Positions 16,155 through 24,515 of a DNA stretch of 46,816 bases are shown here, piece by piece (the first letter of the stretch is position 1; every line of letters starts with the position of its first letter). Source of the DNA: Methanobacteriota archaeon. GTDB lineage: Archaea > Halobacteriota > Methanomicrobia > Methanomicrobiales > Methanospirillaceae. Under the pieces are notes generated by a model. The model did not search any database and was not told the DNA's origin. It worked only from the letters and a program-made list of their open reading frames with translations. The translations under genes and the position numbers were made by a program. The stretch covers positions 1 to 46,816 of the forward strand of contig JAKPPB010000077.1 in the NCBI GenBank assembly GCA_029547605.1, written 5' to 3'.

Positions 16155-17135
16155 ATGAACCACTCGTTTAATCTCTCCCCTGTCCTGCGTGAGCTCCTCG
16201 AGTTCGCGGAGGGATGCCTCGGGACCGAGATCCAGCTTGTCAGGAGGACTGACGTGCCTCCCCAGGGAGTCCTCATCGATGACTTCATGTTTGGAACCGG
16301 CAAGCATGTGATCGCGTTCTCGAGTTCCCAGCTTGGGATGCTCAAGGACTACACCATCTGCCGCCACTGCCTGGAACTCCTGGCAAAGGGCTGTGCGGCC
16401 AAAAACAATGATTTTCGGGTCATCTCCTTCTCAAAGGAGTGTGCGCTCCCCGCCTGTCAGCAGATCTACCTTGACATCCTCAAGGACGAAGGTACCCGGA
16501 ACATTGCCGTCTGGAGAAAGAAGCAGCTCGTCTTTCTCCTGTACATGCTCTTCCACGAGGCATTCTCCGAGCTCCCGCTCACGCTCCTCGCAAACCTCAT
16601 CATTTCGAGGAAATACCCCGTGATCAGGAATGCCCAGGTATACTTCCTCTTAAAAGAGAGCATGCGGGACATGCACGACCTGGTCCCCGTCAAAGAGTTC
16701 CTGCCCCAGCGTTATTTTGTCCTGCATAATGGGATGTACTATGCCAGGGACATGCTGCTTGCATATGTGCTCTCCGAGTACAAATTGAACCCTGTCATCA
16801 ACATCCCCGAACTCCAGCGCTTCCGCAACCTGGACGTCAAAGAGATGATGAGCCACCGCTGGAGCCGTTCCCCATGGTACCATACCAAGATGGTAGGGGA
16901 TGCGCTCTCGAACATCCTCAAGCTCACCATTACCATGGACATGGAGAGGGAATTAAACGAGGAATATTTCAGGGAGATCTTTGCGCTTTCACGAGAGATA
17001 CTCTCACGCTGGGGGGTAATGATGGGAATGCAGGACTGGTTTGTCTGGGAGAGTCCTGCGCACCTGAAAGCAGCGCTCGCCGCGCAGCAGGGAATGGAAT
17101 CGGCTATTCAGCAGGAGATATTCGGGACTGACTGA
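16155..17135 (+). CDS. Unknown protein, 326 aa
   Basis: I do not recognise this family. The protein is soluble in appearance, without signal peptide or clear membrane helix; the most hydrophobic part is LVFLLYMLFHEAFSELPLTL near residues 122-141. Cysteines are grouped in the first third (CRHCLELLAKGC, then CALPAC), which could bind metal, but no known motif results. HEAFSE is not a convincing metalloprotease site because the HExxH pattern is incomplete. Codon use and composition match the neighbours. It has its own upstream region (see 15659-15979 and the TATA-like box) and is followed 113 bases later by aspS, so it is probably a single-gene transcript. Confidence 0.75.
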   Translation: MNHSFNLSPVLRELLEFAEGCLGTEIQLVRRTDVPPQGVLIDDFMFGTGKHVIAFSSSQLGMLKDYTICRHCLELLAKGCAAKNNDFRVISFSKECALPACQQIYLDILKDEGTRNIAVWRKKQLVFLLYMLFHEAFSELPLTLLANLIISRKYPVIRNAQVYFLLKESMRDMHDLVPVKEFLPQRYFVLHNGMYYARDMLLAYVLSEYKLNPVINIPELQRFRNLDVKEMMSHRWSRSPWYHTKMVGDALSNILKLTITMDMERELNEEYFREIFALSREILSRWGVMMGMQDWFVWESPAHLKAALAAQQGMESAIQQEIFGTD

Positions 17136-17248
17136 CATGTCCGGGAGGTGATCCCAACCGGATAATGCATGCATCCAGATCCTTCGCAATCCCCTTTGGT
17201 GCAGGAAAACACAATTATCCTTCACATCCCATAGCTACTGGATTTCAT

Positions 17249-18541
17249 ATGCGGATACCGATACAGGAGGTCACTCCCGGCGTGGAAAGGGCAGAGATAG
17301 TGGGGTTTGTCCACGAGTTGCGGGACCTGGGGGGACTCTCATTTCTCCTCGTCAGGGATCGCACCGGGATCATCCAGGTGACTGTCCCAAAGAAGAAAGT
17401 CCCGGAGGCTGTGCTCTCCGCAGTCAGGGAGGTCTCTCGTGAATCCGTGGTCAGGGTTCGCGGGACCGTGAAGGCAATCGAGAAAGCGCCGGGGGGCAGG
17501 GAACTTGTCCCGGAGTCGTTCGAGATCGTGAGCCTCGCAGAGAGCCCGCTTCCCCTCGATGTCGTGGAGAAAGTACCCGCAGACCTGGATACAAGGCTCG
17601 ATTCCCGCTTCCTGGACGCAAGGCGTCCCCGGGTAGCTGCGGTCTTCCAGGTCAGGAACGCCTGTATGCAGGCGGTGTACGAGCACCTCTTCTCTTCAGG
17701 ATTCATCCATATCACCACTCCAAAAGTGGTGGCCGCTGCAACAGAAGGAGGGACCGAGCTCTTCCCCATCGCCTACTTCGAGAAGGAGGCGTTCCTGAAC
17801 CAGAGCCCCCAGCTCTACAAGCAGATGATGATGGGTGCGGGCTTTGAGAAGGTCTTTGAGATAGGTCCCATCTTCCGGGCAGAGGAGCATAATACGACGA
17901 AACACCTGAACGAGGCCACCTCGATCGATGTGGAAGTCTCGTACGCCGATCACCACCAGGTGATGGCGCTCCTCGAGGAGATCGTCATTGCCGCATACAG
18001 GAGAGTCGATTCGACCTGCCGGGCTTTTCTTGACCTGCTCGAACTCGGGGACTTCGAAGTCCCCTCGTCCCCCTTCCCACGCCTGCCGTACGAGGAGGCG
18101 ATCACGATCGCCCAGAAAAAGACCGATGAGCCCATCTCGTACGGGGACGACATCGGCACCGCGGCAGAGAAAGCAATCGGCGAGGAGATGGGAAGCCACT
18201 ACTTCATCGTCGACTGGCCCACCGCGATAAAACCGTACTACGCGATGCCGTATGACGATGACCCTTCCGTCTGCAAGGCGTTCGACCTGATGCACCCCAG
18301 GATGGAGCTCTCCTCGGGATCACAGCGGGTGCACCAGCACGACCTCCTCGTCCGCCAGATCCAGTCAAAGGGGCTGAACCCAGAGAGCTTTCTTTTCTAC
18401 CTCACCCCGTTCCGGTACGGGATGCCCCCACACTCCGGATGGGGTCTTGGCGCCGAGCGGCTTGTCATGACTATGCTTGGGCTCCAGAATATCCGTGAAG
18501 CTGTCCTCTTTCCCCGCGACAGGCACCGCCTGGTTCCCTGA
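17249..18541 (+). CDS. aspS: Aspartyl-tRNA synthetase, archaeal type
   Basis: 430-residue class IIb synthetase charging tRNA(Asp), and probably tRNA(Asn), with aspartate. The N-terminal OB fold carries [20 protein letters not shown]; class II motif 2 is [14 protein letters not shown] and motif 3 is [16 protein letters not shown]. His22 in the OB fold is the residue type associated with non-discriminating archaeal AspRS, which feed the tRNA-dependent amidotransferase route to Asn-tRNA; this is inference. ATG 17249 gives the standard family N-terminus; the frame is open to 17165. The methionine synthase gene begins eight bases after the stop, so they are probably co-transcribed. Confidence 0.96.
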   Translation: MRIPIQEVTPGVERAEIVGFVHELRDLGGLSFLLVRDRTGIIQVTVPKKKVPEAVLSAVREVSRESVVRVRGTVKAIEKAPGGRELVPESFEIVSLAESPLPLDVVEKVPADLDTRLDSRFLDARRPRVAAVFQVRNACMQAVYEHLFSSGFIHITTPKVVAAATEGGTELFPIAYFEKEAFLNQSPQLYKQMMMGAGFEKVFEIGPIFRAEEHNTTKHLNEATSIDVEVSYADHHQVMALLEEIVIAAYRRVDSTCRAFLDLLELGDFEVPSSPFPRLPYEEAITIAQKKTDEPISYGDDIGTAAEKAIGEEMGSHYFIVDWPTAIKPYYAMPYDDDPSVCKAFDLMHPRMELSSGSQRVHQHDLLVRQIQSKGLNPESFLFYLTPFRYGMPPHSGWGLGAERLVMTMLGLQNIREAVLFPRDRHRLVP

Positions 18542-18548
18542 GAAGCCG

Positions 18549-19454
18549 ATGGACCCGTTCGCACGCTTCCCCTTCCTCCCCACCACCGTGGTGGGCAGCT
18601 TTCCCGTCGAGCGTGGGTCAGGACTTTTAGGCCTCCTCGATCCTTTCAGGCACGCGGTAAAGGTTGCGGTCGATGCACAGGTCCGTGCTGGTATTGACAT
18701 CATCTCGGACGGGCAGGTGAGGGGTGATATGATACAGGCGTTCTCAACCCGGCTTCCCGGTATCCACGGCCAGGAAGTGGTGAACAAGGTGCTCCCTGCA
18801 TCCGGGGCCATCACTGTCAACGATACCCGTTACGCTCTCTCCTGCCACCCGCTGGTGAAGGGCATACTCACCGGCCCGACCACCCTTTCGCACGGCCTGC
18901 ATATCGCCACGCCAACCTACAGAAACCGGGAGGACCTGGCTCGCGATCTTGCTGTCGCACTTGTCCCCGAGGCCCTTTCCCTTGAGCGGGCCGGGGTCTG
19001 CATGCTGCAGGTTGACGAGCCGATCCTCTCCACCGGGGCCGCGTGTCTTGATGCGGGGAGAGACGCGCTTTCCCGGGTGACCTCGGCCCTCGGGGTTCCC
19101 GTCTCTCTGCACGTCTGTGGAGACCTGTCGGAGATCATTGACCAACTCCTCTCATTCCCTGTCGCGATGCTGGACATCGAATGTGCAAAGAGCCCGGAAA
19201 ACCTTGACCTCCTTGACAGGAGATCGCTCCACGGTAAAAAGCTCGGCATCGGCTGCGTGGATTCAAGCGACCCTGCCGTCGAACCCGTGAGTGTGATCCG
19301 GGAGAGGGTCGAGCGTGCGGTCGATCTCCTCGGCCCCGGCGCCCTCCTCTTTGACCCCGACTGCGGCCTCCGGATGCTTCCAAAGGACGCGGCGTTCGGG
19401 AAGATCTCCCACATGGTCGCGGCTGTCCGGGAGGTTCGTCAAACACTTGGATAA
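18549..19454 (+). CDS. Core methionine synthase (MetE C-terminal-domain-like)
   Basis: 301 residues, equal to only the catalytic zinc domain of cobalamin-independent methionine synthase. Zinc ligands are recognisable as H188 and C190 (SLHVCGDL) and C272 (DPDCGLRM); homocysteine-binding segments include VVGSFPVER near the start and QVDEPILS near residue 155. Such short archaeal enzymes lack the folate-binding half and are thought to take the methyl group from a corrinoid protein or methylcobalamin, as in methanogen MesA-type synthases. ATG 18549 lies eight bases after the aspS stop; the longer frame to 18477 runs through aspS and is rejected. A tandem repeat array lies 27 bases downstream. Confidence 0.88.
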   Translation: MDPFARFPFLPTTVVGSFPVERGSGLLGLLDPFRHAVKVAVDAQVRAGIDIISDGQVRGDMIQAFSTRLPGIHGQEVVNKVLPASGAITVNDTRYALSCHPLVKGILTGPTTLSHGLHIATPTYRNREDLARDLAVALVPEALSLERAGVCMLQVDEPILSTGAACLDAGRDALSRVTSALGVPVSLHVCGDLSEIIDQLLSFPVAMLDIECAKSPENLDLLDRRSLHGKKLGIGCVDSSDPAVEPVSVIRERVERAVDLLGPGALLFDPDCGLRMLPKDAAFGKISHMVAAVREVRQTLG

Positions 19455-19481
19455 GGGAAGGTGAATTTTTTTTCCCAACCC

Positions 19482-19808
19482 ATCCGAATGAACATCGCTC
19501 CGCGACACTTTTTCCTTTGGCCATTTTCGGGGAACTGTACCGGGAAGGGTCCAGTTATCCGAATGAACATCGCTCCGCGATACTTTTTCCTTTGGCCATT
19601 TTCGGGGAACTGTACCGGGAAGGGTCCAGTTATCCGAATGAACATCGCTCCGCGATACTTTTTCCTTTTGGCCATTTTCGGGGAACTGTACCGGGAAGGG
19701 TCCAGTTATCCGAATGAACATCGCTCCGCGATACTTTTTCCTTTTGGCCATTTTCGGGGAACTGTACCGGGCAGGGTCCAGTTATCCGAATGAACATCGC
19801 TCCGCGAT
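19482..19808 (+). repeat. Tandem array of 75-76 bp hairpin/T-tract units
   Basis: Four complete units starting at 19482, 19557, 19632 and 19708 and a truncated fifth from 19784. Unit spacing is 75, 75, 76 and 76 bases; the extra base is one more T in the cctttt run of the last two. Units differ by only a few substitutions. Each unit contains the short stem atcgc-tcc-gcgat followed by actttttcctttt, i.e. a hairpin plus T-tract on the plus strand, then the constant sequence ggccattttcggggaactgtaccgg. There is no unique sequence between units, so this is not a CRISPR. It lies exactly between two converging genes, so a repeated terminator for the aspS/methionine synthase transcript is the simplest reading. 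Confidence 0.85.
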
Positions 19809-19814
19809 GTTCAT
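19790..19814 (-). terminator. Perfect 11-bp hairpin spanning the stop codon of the KaiC-like gene
   Basis: atgaacatcgc-tcc-gcgatgttcat is a perfect inverted repeat with 11-base arms. It is built from the start of the fifth repeat unit of the tandem array plus the last codons and the stop (19811-19813) of the minus-strand gene. On minus-strand RNA it forms at the very end of the coding region, but no long T-tract follows directly in that direction. Terminator or RNA-stability role is inferred. Confidence 0.5.
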
Positions 19815-20410
19815 ACCACCCTCGACGTGGTCGAGAGTTCGATCCCCTTTTCGGTGATATTGAAGGGGATCAACCGTTTCGGGACCTGGCCACGTCGGAT
19901 CTTGTGCACGGCAAGCTGGCGCTCGATCTCGTTCATGAATATCACCTCCTTTAACTCGATCACCACGTCGGCAATCCGCATAATGCGGATCTCTTCGTGG
20001 GAGGGATGGAGATCGGGGTAGAGGATGAGCATGATGTTGGCATCCCTGGACGAGATCTCCTTCTTGACCCTTTCAAAAAAAGCGATGGCTGTATCGATAC
20101 CGCGTGAGATGATGATGCTCGAGAGGGAGTCAACGACAACACGGTCACCCTTGCAGAGTTCCACGAGCTGATCAGGCGTCAATCCAGAGGCATTGAGCAT
20201 CCCCTGTTCGACCTCGCCGTCGATCATCAGGTAACTCCCCGTATTGCCGTCCACGCTCCAGAACTGACGGGCCATGTGGTCTATCCCGGTAAGGGGAGAG
20301 CCCTGGACTACTATCGATGCACCGAGGGGGAAGCCTCCCTCTATGGCGAGATCCAGGCCCGATATGCCGGTGGATCGCCTGTTGTCCTTGGCCAAAGGAG
20401 ATATCTCCAA
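19811..20410 (-). CDS. KaiC/RAD55-like ATPase-fold protein with degraded P-loop
   Basis: 199 residues with the RecA/KaiC core of archaeal RAD55-like proteins: N-terminal STGISGLDLAIEGGFPLGASIVVQG, then GSPLTGIDH where Walker A (GxxGxGKS/T) belongs, a Walker B-like DRVVVDSLSSIIISRG, and a C-terminal winged segment (PKRLIPFNITEKGIELSTTSRVV). The key Lys and Ser/Thr of Walker A are missing (residues 37-45), so ATP hydrolysis is doubtful. Proteins of this kind in archaea are often regulators. It follows the acyl-CoA synthetase gene by 42 bases on the same strand and its 3' end abuts the tandem repeat array. Confidence 0.78.
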   Translation of the reverse strand: MEISPLAKDNRRSTGISGLDLAIEGGFPLGASIVVQGSPLTGIDHMARQFWSVDGNTGSYLMIDGEVEQGMLNASGLTPDQLVELCKGDRVVVDSLSSIIISRGIDTAIAFFERVKKEISSRDANIMLILYPDLHPSHEEIRIMRIADVVIELKEVIFMNEIERQLAVHKIRRGQVPKRLIPFNITEKGIELSTTSRVV

Positions 20411-20452
20411 ACCGTACTATTTCTGTCCCTTCACTTATATCCTTGCCCCGAA

Positions 20453-21994
20453 TCAGGATATTTTGGAGAACTCTTCCCGTAGCGTGCGACGGAGGAGTTT
20501 CCATCCATGCACTCTGGGAAGGGACCCGACAAAGACCACTCTCCTCGGCACCTTGTACCCGGCCATCCGGCTCCTGCAGAACGCTGCCACCTCACCCTCA
20601 TCCAGAAGACCATCAGCCCTTGCGACCACTGCGGCAACAGGGATCTCTCCCTTCCTCTCATCGGGGATCCCGAATACCGCCGCATCTGCGATATCAGGGT
20701 GCTGGAGGAGGATGTTCTCGACCTCTGTCGGATAGATCTTCCAGCCTGACATGACGATCATGTCCTTCTTCCTGTCAGTGATGAACAAGGCCCCCCCTTC
20801 GTCAAGGTGCCCCATGTCTCCCGTCAGGAACCACCCCCCCGGAAGAAACGTCTCGGAAGTCTCCCGTGGCATCTCCCAGTAGCCAGCCGCTACCGAAGGC
20901 CCCCGGAGGGCGATCTCTCCCGTCTCGCCCGTCCCCAGCACGATCCCAGGGTCAGCACTGTCAACGATACGGACTTCGCTGTACCCGATGGGTATCCCGA
21001 CGCTCCGGTACTCGCGGGTCAATTCAGGAATACCTGGGACTGTCGCAGTCCCGGTCCCGACCACAATGGTCTCTGAGAGGCCGTACGAGTTTGCGATGGG
21101 GATCCCATACCGCCTGTCGAACGCCTCCCAGACCGCGGGCAACAGTTGGCCTCCCCCGCTGATGATCACCCGGACAGAGCGAAGTGAGTCTTCTGCTCCT
21201 TCGGGAGCACTGCAGAGGCCGTGGATTACCGGCGGCATCGCAGAGAGGACAGTGATGCGGTATTCCCTGGCCAGGCGCAGGTACTCCTCCTCCTGATATC
21301 GCTCCATAATCACGTAGGTCCCTTTTGCCCGCAGGACCGAGATTCCCCATGATACTCCCACATGCGCCATGGGATAGATGCCGAGGTACATGTCGCCCTG
21401 CCGAAGCGCAAGTGCCTCCCTCTCTGCGTCCAGCGCAGCGATCCAGTTCCCCTGCGTGAGCACCGCTCCCTTCGGCCTGCCAGTGGTCCCCGAAGTATAC
21501 TGTATCTGGCATGGGTCATCGAACCTGCATGGGACCGGGTCATGGAATGACGGTTCTTCCTGCATAATCCGGGACCACGGCATCGTGCCCTCGGGTGCAT
21601 CCCCTGTGCAGACCACCACCCCGGGCGGTGAAATGGATGATATCGCCGCCCTTACGACCGGCAACCCCTCAGTGCTGCAGATGATGCCACGGGCACCTGA
21701 GTTCTCGACAAGGTAACGAAGTTCACCCTCCTTCAAGACGATATTGGCAGGAACTGCGACTGCGCCTATCCGCCAGATGGCAAAATAACTGACGAGATAT
21801 TCGGGGCATGAGTCCAGGTATATGCAGACCCGGTCGCCTTTCGAGAGACCGCCTCCAACCAGCGCCGAAGCGAGTCTCCTGACCATGTCAAGGAGGGCAC
21901 GGTATGTGTATCTCTCGCCTTTCGCCGGCAAGGCAAGGGCGCATGCAGTGGGGTCGAGGGCATGGTTGTCGAGGAATGTGGAGAGGTTCTGCAT
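20453..21994 (-). CDS. AMP-forming acyl-CoA synthetase / acyl-adenylate ligase
   Basis: 513 residues of the ANL superfamily. Motifs in order: P-loop YTSGTTGRPKGAVLTQGN, the A5-type NSYGLSETIVVG, the hinge region GWFLTGDMGHLDEGG followed by DRKKDMIVMSGWKIYPTEVE, and the C-terminal catalytic Lys in LPRVHGWKLLRR. It activates a carboxylic acid with ATP and transfers it to CoA; the substrate cannot be read from the sequence, though the length fits medium/long-chain or aromatic acid ligases. A TATA-like GTTTAATATC (22027-22036, minus) lies about 37 bases upstream of the ATG. The KaiC-like gene follows and is probably co-transcribed. Confidence 0.9.
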   Translation of the reverse strand: MQNLSTFLDNHALDPTACALALPAKGERYTYRALLDMVRRLASALVGGGLSKGDRVCIYLDSCPEYLVSYFAIWRIGAVAVPANIVLKEGELRYLVENSGARGIICSTEGLPVVRAAISSISPPGVVVCTGDAPEGTMPWSRIMQEEPSFHDPVPCRFDDPCQIQYTSGTTGRPKGAVLTQGNWIAALDAEREALALRQGDMYLGIYPMAHVGVSWGISVLRAKGTYVIMERYQEEEYLRLAREYRITVLSAMPPVIHGLCSAPEGAEDSLRSVRVIISGGGQLLPAVWEAFDRRYGIPIANSYGLSETIVVGTGTATVPGIPELTREYRSVGIPIGYSEVRIVDSADPGIVLGTGETGEIALRGPSVAAGYWEMPRETSETFLPGGWFLTGDMGHLDEGGALFITDRKKDMIVMSGWKIYPTEVENILLQHPDIADAAVFGIPDERKGEIPVAAVVARADGLLDEGEVAAFCRSRMAGYKVPRRVVFVGSLPRVHGWKLLRRTLREEFSKIS

Positions 21995-22026
21995 CTGAGC
22001 TCTGCCTGAAAAATTGGTCAGATATT

Positions 22027-22036
22027 GATATTAAAC
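22027..22036 (-). promoter_or_regulatory. TATA-like box for acyl-CoA synthetase operon
   Basis: GTTTAATATC on the minus strand in the 61-base gap between cdc48 and the synthetase gene. It predicts a start near 22005, eleven or so bases ahead of the ATG at 21994. Confidence 0.4.
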
Positions 22037-22055
22037 GCCCACTATTCTTTGGCCT

Positions 22056-24476
22056 TCACTGGTACTCGGGCGGCTGAACATCTTTAGGGAGTCCGCCCTT
22101 GAAGGACTGCCGGATCCTCTCGTAATACTCCTTCAGCCGCGGGTTCATTGTGGGATGCACTTTCGCAAGGCTCGCCTCGAAGTGGCGCTGCGCGACCTGG
22201 CGCGAGCCCTCCCGCATGGCAAAGACACCTGCCTCACGGCAGAGCGCCTCGAGGTCAGATCCCACGTAGCCCTCGGTGCGGGCTGCAATGCCACATAAAA
22301 GCGATTCACGGGATTCATCCCGGACCATAAGTCCCCGTGAACTCATCGCTTCAGCCATGTATTTCCGGCGTTGAGACCGCGAGAGAGGGCTCTTTCCCTT
22401 GACGGTGAGCTTCTCTGCCACAGAGCGGAATTCTTCCGGAGTTACTTCCCTCTCCTTTCCGAGCTGTCCACAGAGTTCGTCAATGGTCTCCTCGTCGAAC
22501 CCTTCGATTGCGTCGATGAGCATCTCCATGACTGATCCCTCGACCGGCATCCCGCGGAGATGAATGGCCAGGATACGTACCCGGTCTTCCAGGCCCGGTT
22601 CCCCGATATAGACCAGGCGGTCAAACCTGCCTGCCCGGAGAAGTGCCGGGTCAACCAGCATCGGCTGGTTTGTGGCCCCAAGGACGACGACGTCTTTGAG
22701 CTCCTCGAGCCCGTCGATCTCAGTCAGGATCTGGTTGAGCACGCTCTCCATCACGTGGCTGCCCACCTCGCTGCCCCTTGTGGGGGCGAGGGCATCGAGT
22801 TCATCGAAGAAGATGATGGACGGGGCCACCTGCCGGGCTTTCTTGAATATCTCACGTACCGCCCGCTCGCTCTCCCCCACCCACTTGGAGAGGAGCTGGG
22901 GGCCTCTGATGGCGATGAAGTTCGCCCCGCTCTCGTTTGCAACCGCTTTTGCGATCAGGGTCTTTCCGGTCCCGGGAGGACCGAAGAGGAGGACACCGCG
23001 GGGGGGGCGGATGCCCAGCTCCTCGAAACGCTCCCTCTCTGTCAGTGGATACTCGACGGCCTCCTGTATCTCCTGCTTGGCTTCATCGAGGCCACCCACG
23101 TCCTGCCATGTGATATGAGATACCTCGAGCATCACCTCCCTCATCGCGCTCGGGCTGACGTCCCGCAGCGCGTCTCGGAAGTCCCCGCCGGTGACCTCCA
23201 TCATGTCCAGCACCTCTTCAGGTATCTCCTCCTCGTCAAGGTCTATCTCGGGGAGGTACCGGCGCAGCGCCCGGATCCCTGCTTCTCTTGCGAGGGCCGC
23301 GAGGTCCGCCCCGACGAACCCGTGGGTCTGCTGGGCAAGCATTTCGAGGTTCACCTCTTCTGAAAGCGGCATCCCTCTCGTGTGGATCTTCAGGATCTCG
23401 ATACGATCCGGCTCGGCGGGAACCCCGATCTCGATCTCGCGGTCAAACCTCCCCGGCCTTCGCAGGGCCGGGTCAATCGCGTCCACGCGGTTTGTAGCCC
23501 CGATCACCACCACCTGGCCACGCTCCTCGAGGCCATCCATCATCGTCAGGAGCTGGGCAACCACACGACGTTCCACCTCGCCCGTCACCTCCTCCCGCCT
23601 GGGAGTGATGGAGTCGAGTTCGTCGATGAAGATGATGGACGGGGCGTTCTGCTCGGCCTCGTCGAAGATCTCGCGGAGTTTCTGCTCGCTCTCGCCGTAA
23701 TACTTCGAGATGACCTCGGGACCGGCAATCGAGATGAAGTGTGCCCCGCTCTCGCTTGCAACCGCCTTTGCGATCAAGGTCTTTCCCGTCCCTGGAGGAC
23801 CAAAGAGGAGGACACCTTTTGGCGGCTCGATCCCCAGTTTCTGGAAGAGCTCGGGGTGGCGCATGGGCAGCTCGATCATCTCACGCACGCGCTGCAGTTC
23901 GTCCTTGAGCCCGCCGATGTCCTCGTAAGAGATGCGTTTTGCCCCTTCCACTCCGGGTGCAGGCTTCTCGGAGAACTCGATGTGTGTGTTCTTGGTGATG
24001 ATCACCGCCTGTTCGGGCTCGATCTCCACCACCTTGAAGGGAACGAACTGCGTCTGCAGGAACGGCAACCCGCTCGAGAGAGGGATCAGGTCGTTCTTCA
24101 CCACCGGGAAATCGATAAGTGAATTGACGATGTGAGGGGTGATATTGATGGGGACGTTCCGCGGGAGGTCCTCGGGCGGTGCAAGTACCACCCGCTTTGC
24201 CTCGACCTCGTCCTGCACGCGGGATACCTTGACAGTATCACCGATGCTGACCCCCGCATTCATCCTGGTGAAATTATCGATCCGTATCTTGTTCTGGTTC
24301 CAGTCCTCCACGAGGGACCGCCAGACCTTTGCCACGGTCCGGCGTTTCCCTTCCACCACCACGATATCACCGGGAGAGATCTTCAAAAAGAGCATTGTCT
24401 CTGGGTCGAGCCTCGCCTTTCCGCCGCCCTGATCGCCTGGATACGCGCTGTCAACCTTCAGATGGAGTTCAGGCAT
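22056..24476 (-). CDS. cdc48: CDC48/VAT-type AAA+ ATPase with insertion in D2
   Basis: 806-residue archaeal homologue of p97/VAT, a hexameric unfoldase that feeds substrates to the proteasome. Residues 1-180 are the N domain (double-psi barrel then four-stranded part). D1 has Walker A GPPGTGKT at 226-233 and Walker [11 protein letters not shown]2 has a second GPPGTGKT and IIFFDELDA, with both second-region-of-homology arginine segments intact. Compared with D1 in the same protein, D2 carries about 70 extra residues between HLRGMPVEG and [11 protein letters not shown] (about residues 648-733, bases 22277-22536), charged and predicted helical. This explains the length relative to about 745 in VAT. 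The ATG at 24476 sits about 30 bases after a TATA-like box, so the mRNA may be almost leaderless. Confidence 0.95.
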   Translation of the reverse strand: MPELHLKVDSAYPGDQGGGKARLDPETMLFLKISPGDIVVVEGKRRTVAKVWRSLVEDWNQNKIRIDNFTRMNAGVSIGDTVKVSRVQDEVEAKRVVLAPPEDLPRNVPINITPHIVNSLIDFPVVKNDLIPLSSGLPFLQTQFVPFKVVEIEPEQAVIITKNTHIEFSEKPAPGVEGAKRISYEDIGGLKDELQRVREMIELPMRHPELFQKLGIEPPKGVLLFGPPGTGKTLIAKAVASESGAHFISIAGPEVISKYYGESEQKLREIFDEAEQNAPSIIFIDELDSITPRREEVTGEVERRVVAQLLTMMDGLEERGQVVVIGATNRVDAIDPALRRPGRFDREIEIGVPAEPDRIEILKIHTRGMPLSEEVNLEMLAQQTHGFVGADLAALAREAGIRALRRYLPEIDLDEEEIPEEVLDMMEVTGGDFRDALRDVSPSAMREVMLEVSHITWQDVGGLDEAKQEIQEAVEYPLTERERFEELGIRPPRGVLLFGPPGTGKTLIAKAVANESGANFIAIRGPQLLSKWVGESERAVREIFKKARQVAPSIIFFDELDALAPTRGSEVGSHVMESVLNQILTEIDGLEELKDVVVLGATNQPMLVDPALLRAGRFDRLVYIGEPGLEDRVRILAIHLRGMPVEGSVMEMLIDAIEGFDEETIDELCGQLGKEREVTPEEFRSVAEKLTVKGKSPLSRSQRRKYMAEAMSSRGLMVRDESRESLLCGIAARTEGYVGSDLEALCREAGVFAMREGSRQVAQRHFEASLAKVHPTMNPRLKEYYERIRQSFKGGLPKDVQPPEYQ

Positions 24477-24501
24477 TAATTTAAAGGTGCAATACGCTGG
24501 G

Positions 24502-24510
24502 ATTTATAAG
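24502..24510 (-). promoter_or_regulatory. TATA-like box for cdc48
   Basis: CTTATAAAT on the minus strand, centred 30 bases before the cdc48 ATG, predicting a transcription start at or within a few bases of the start codon. The divergent larC gene (ATG 24516) may use tttaaagg at 24480-24487, so the two promoters would overlap in this 39-base gap. Confidence 0.5.
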
Positions 24511-24515
24511 TACGT

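Noticed and set aside
16155-17135. Zinc metalloprotease assignment from HEAFSE and clustered cysteines
   Set aside because: HExxH is incomplete and the cysteine spacing fits no known zinc motif; left as unknown.
19263-19751. Open frames encoding repeated peptides in the tandem array
   Set aside because: They exist because three units keep a multiple-of-three spacing; unit spacing changes to 76 at the end and the frame breaks. One frame also runs into the methionine synthase gene in antisense.
19482-19808. CRISPR array
   Set aside because: Units are continuous with no unique spacers, are 75-76 bp long, and no cas genes are nearby.
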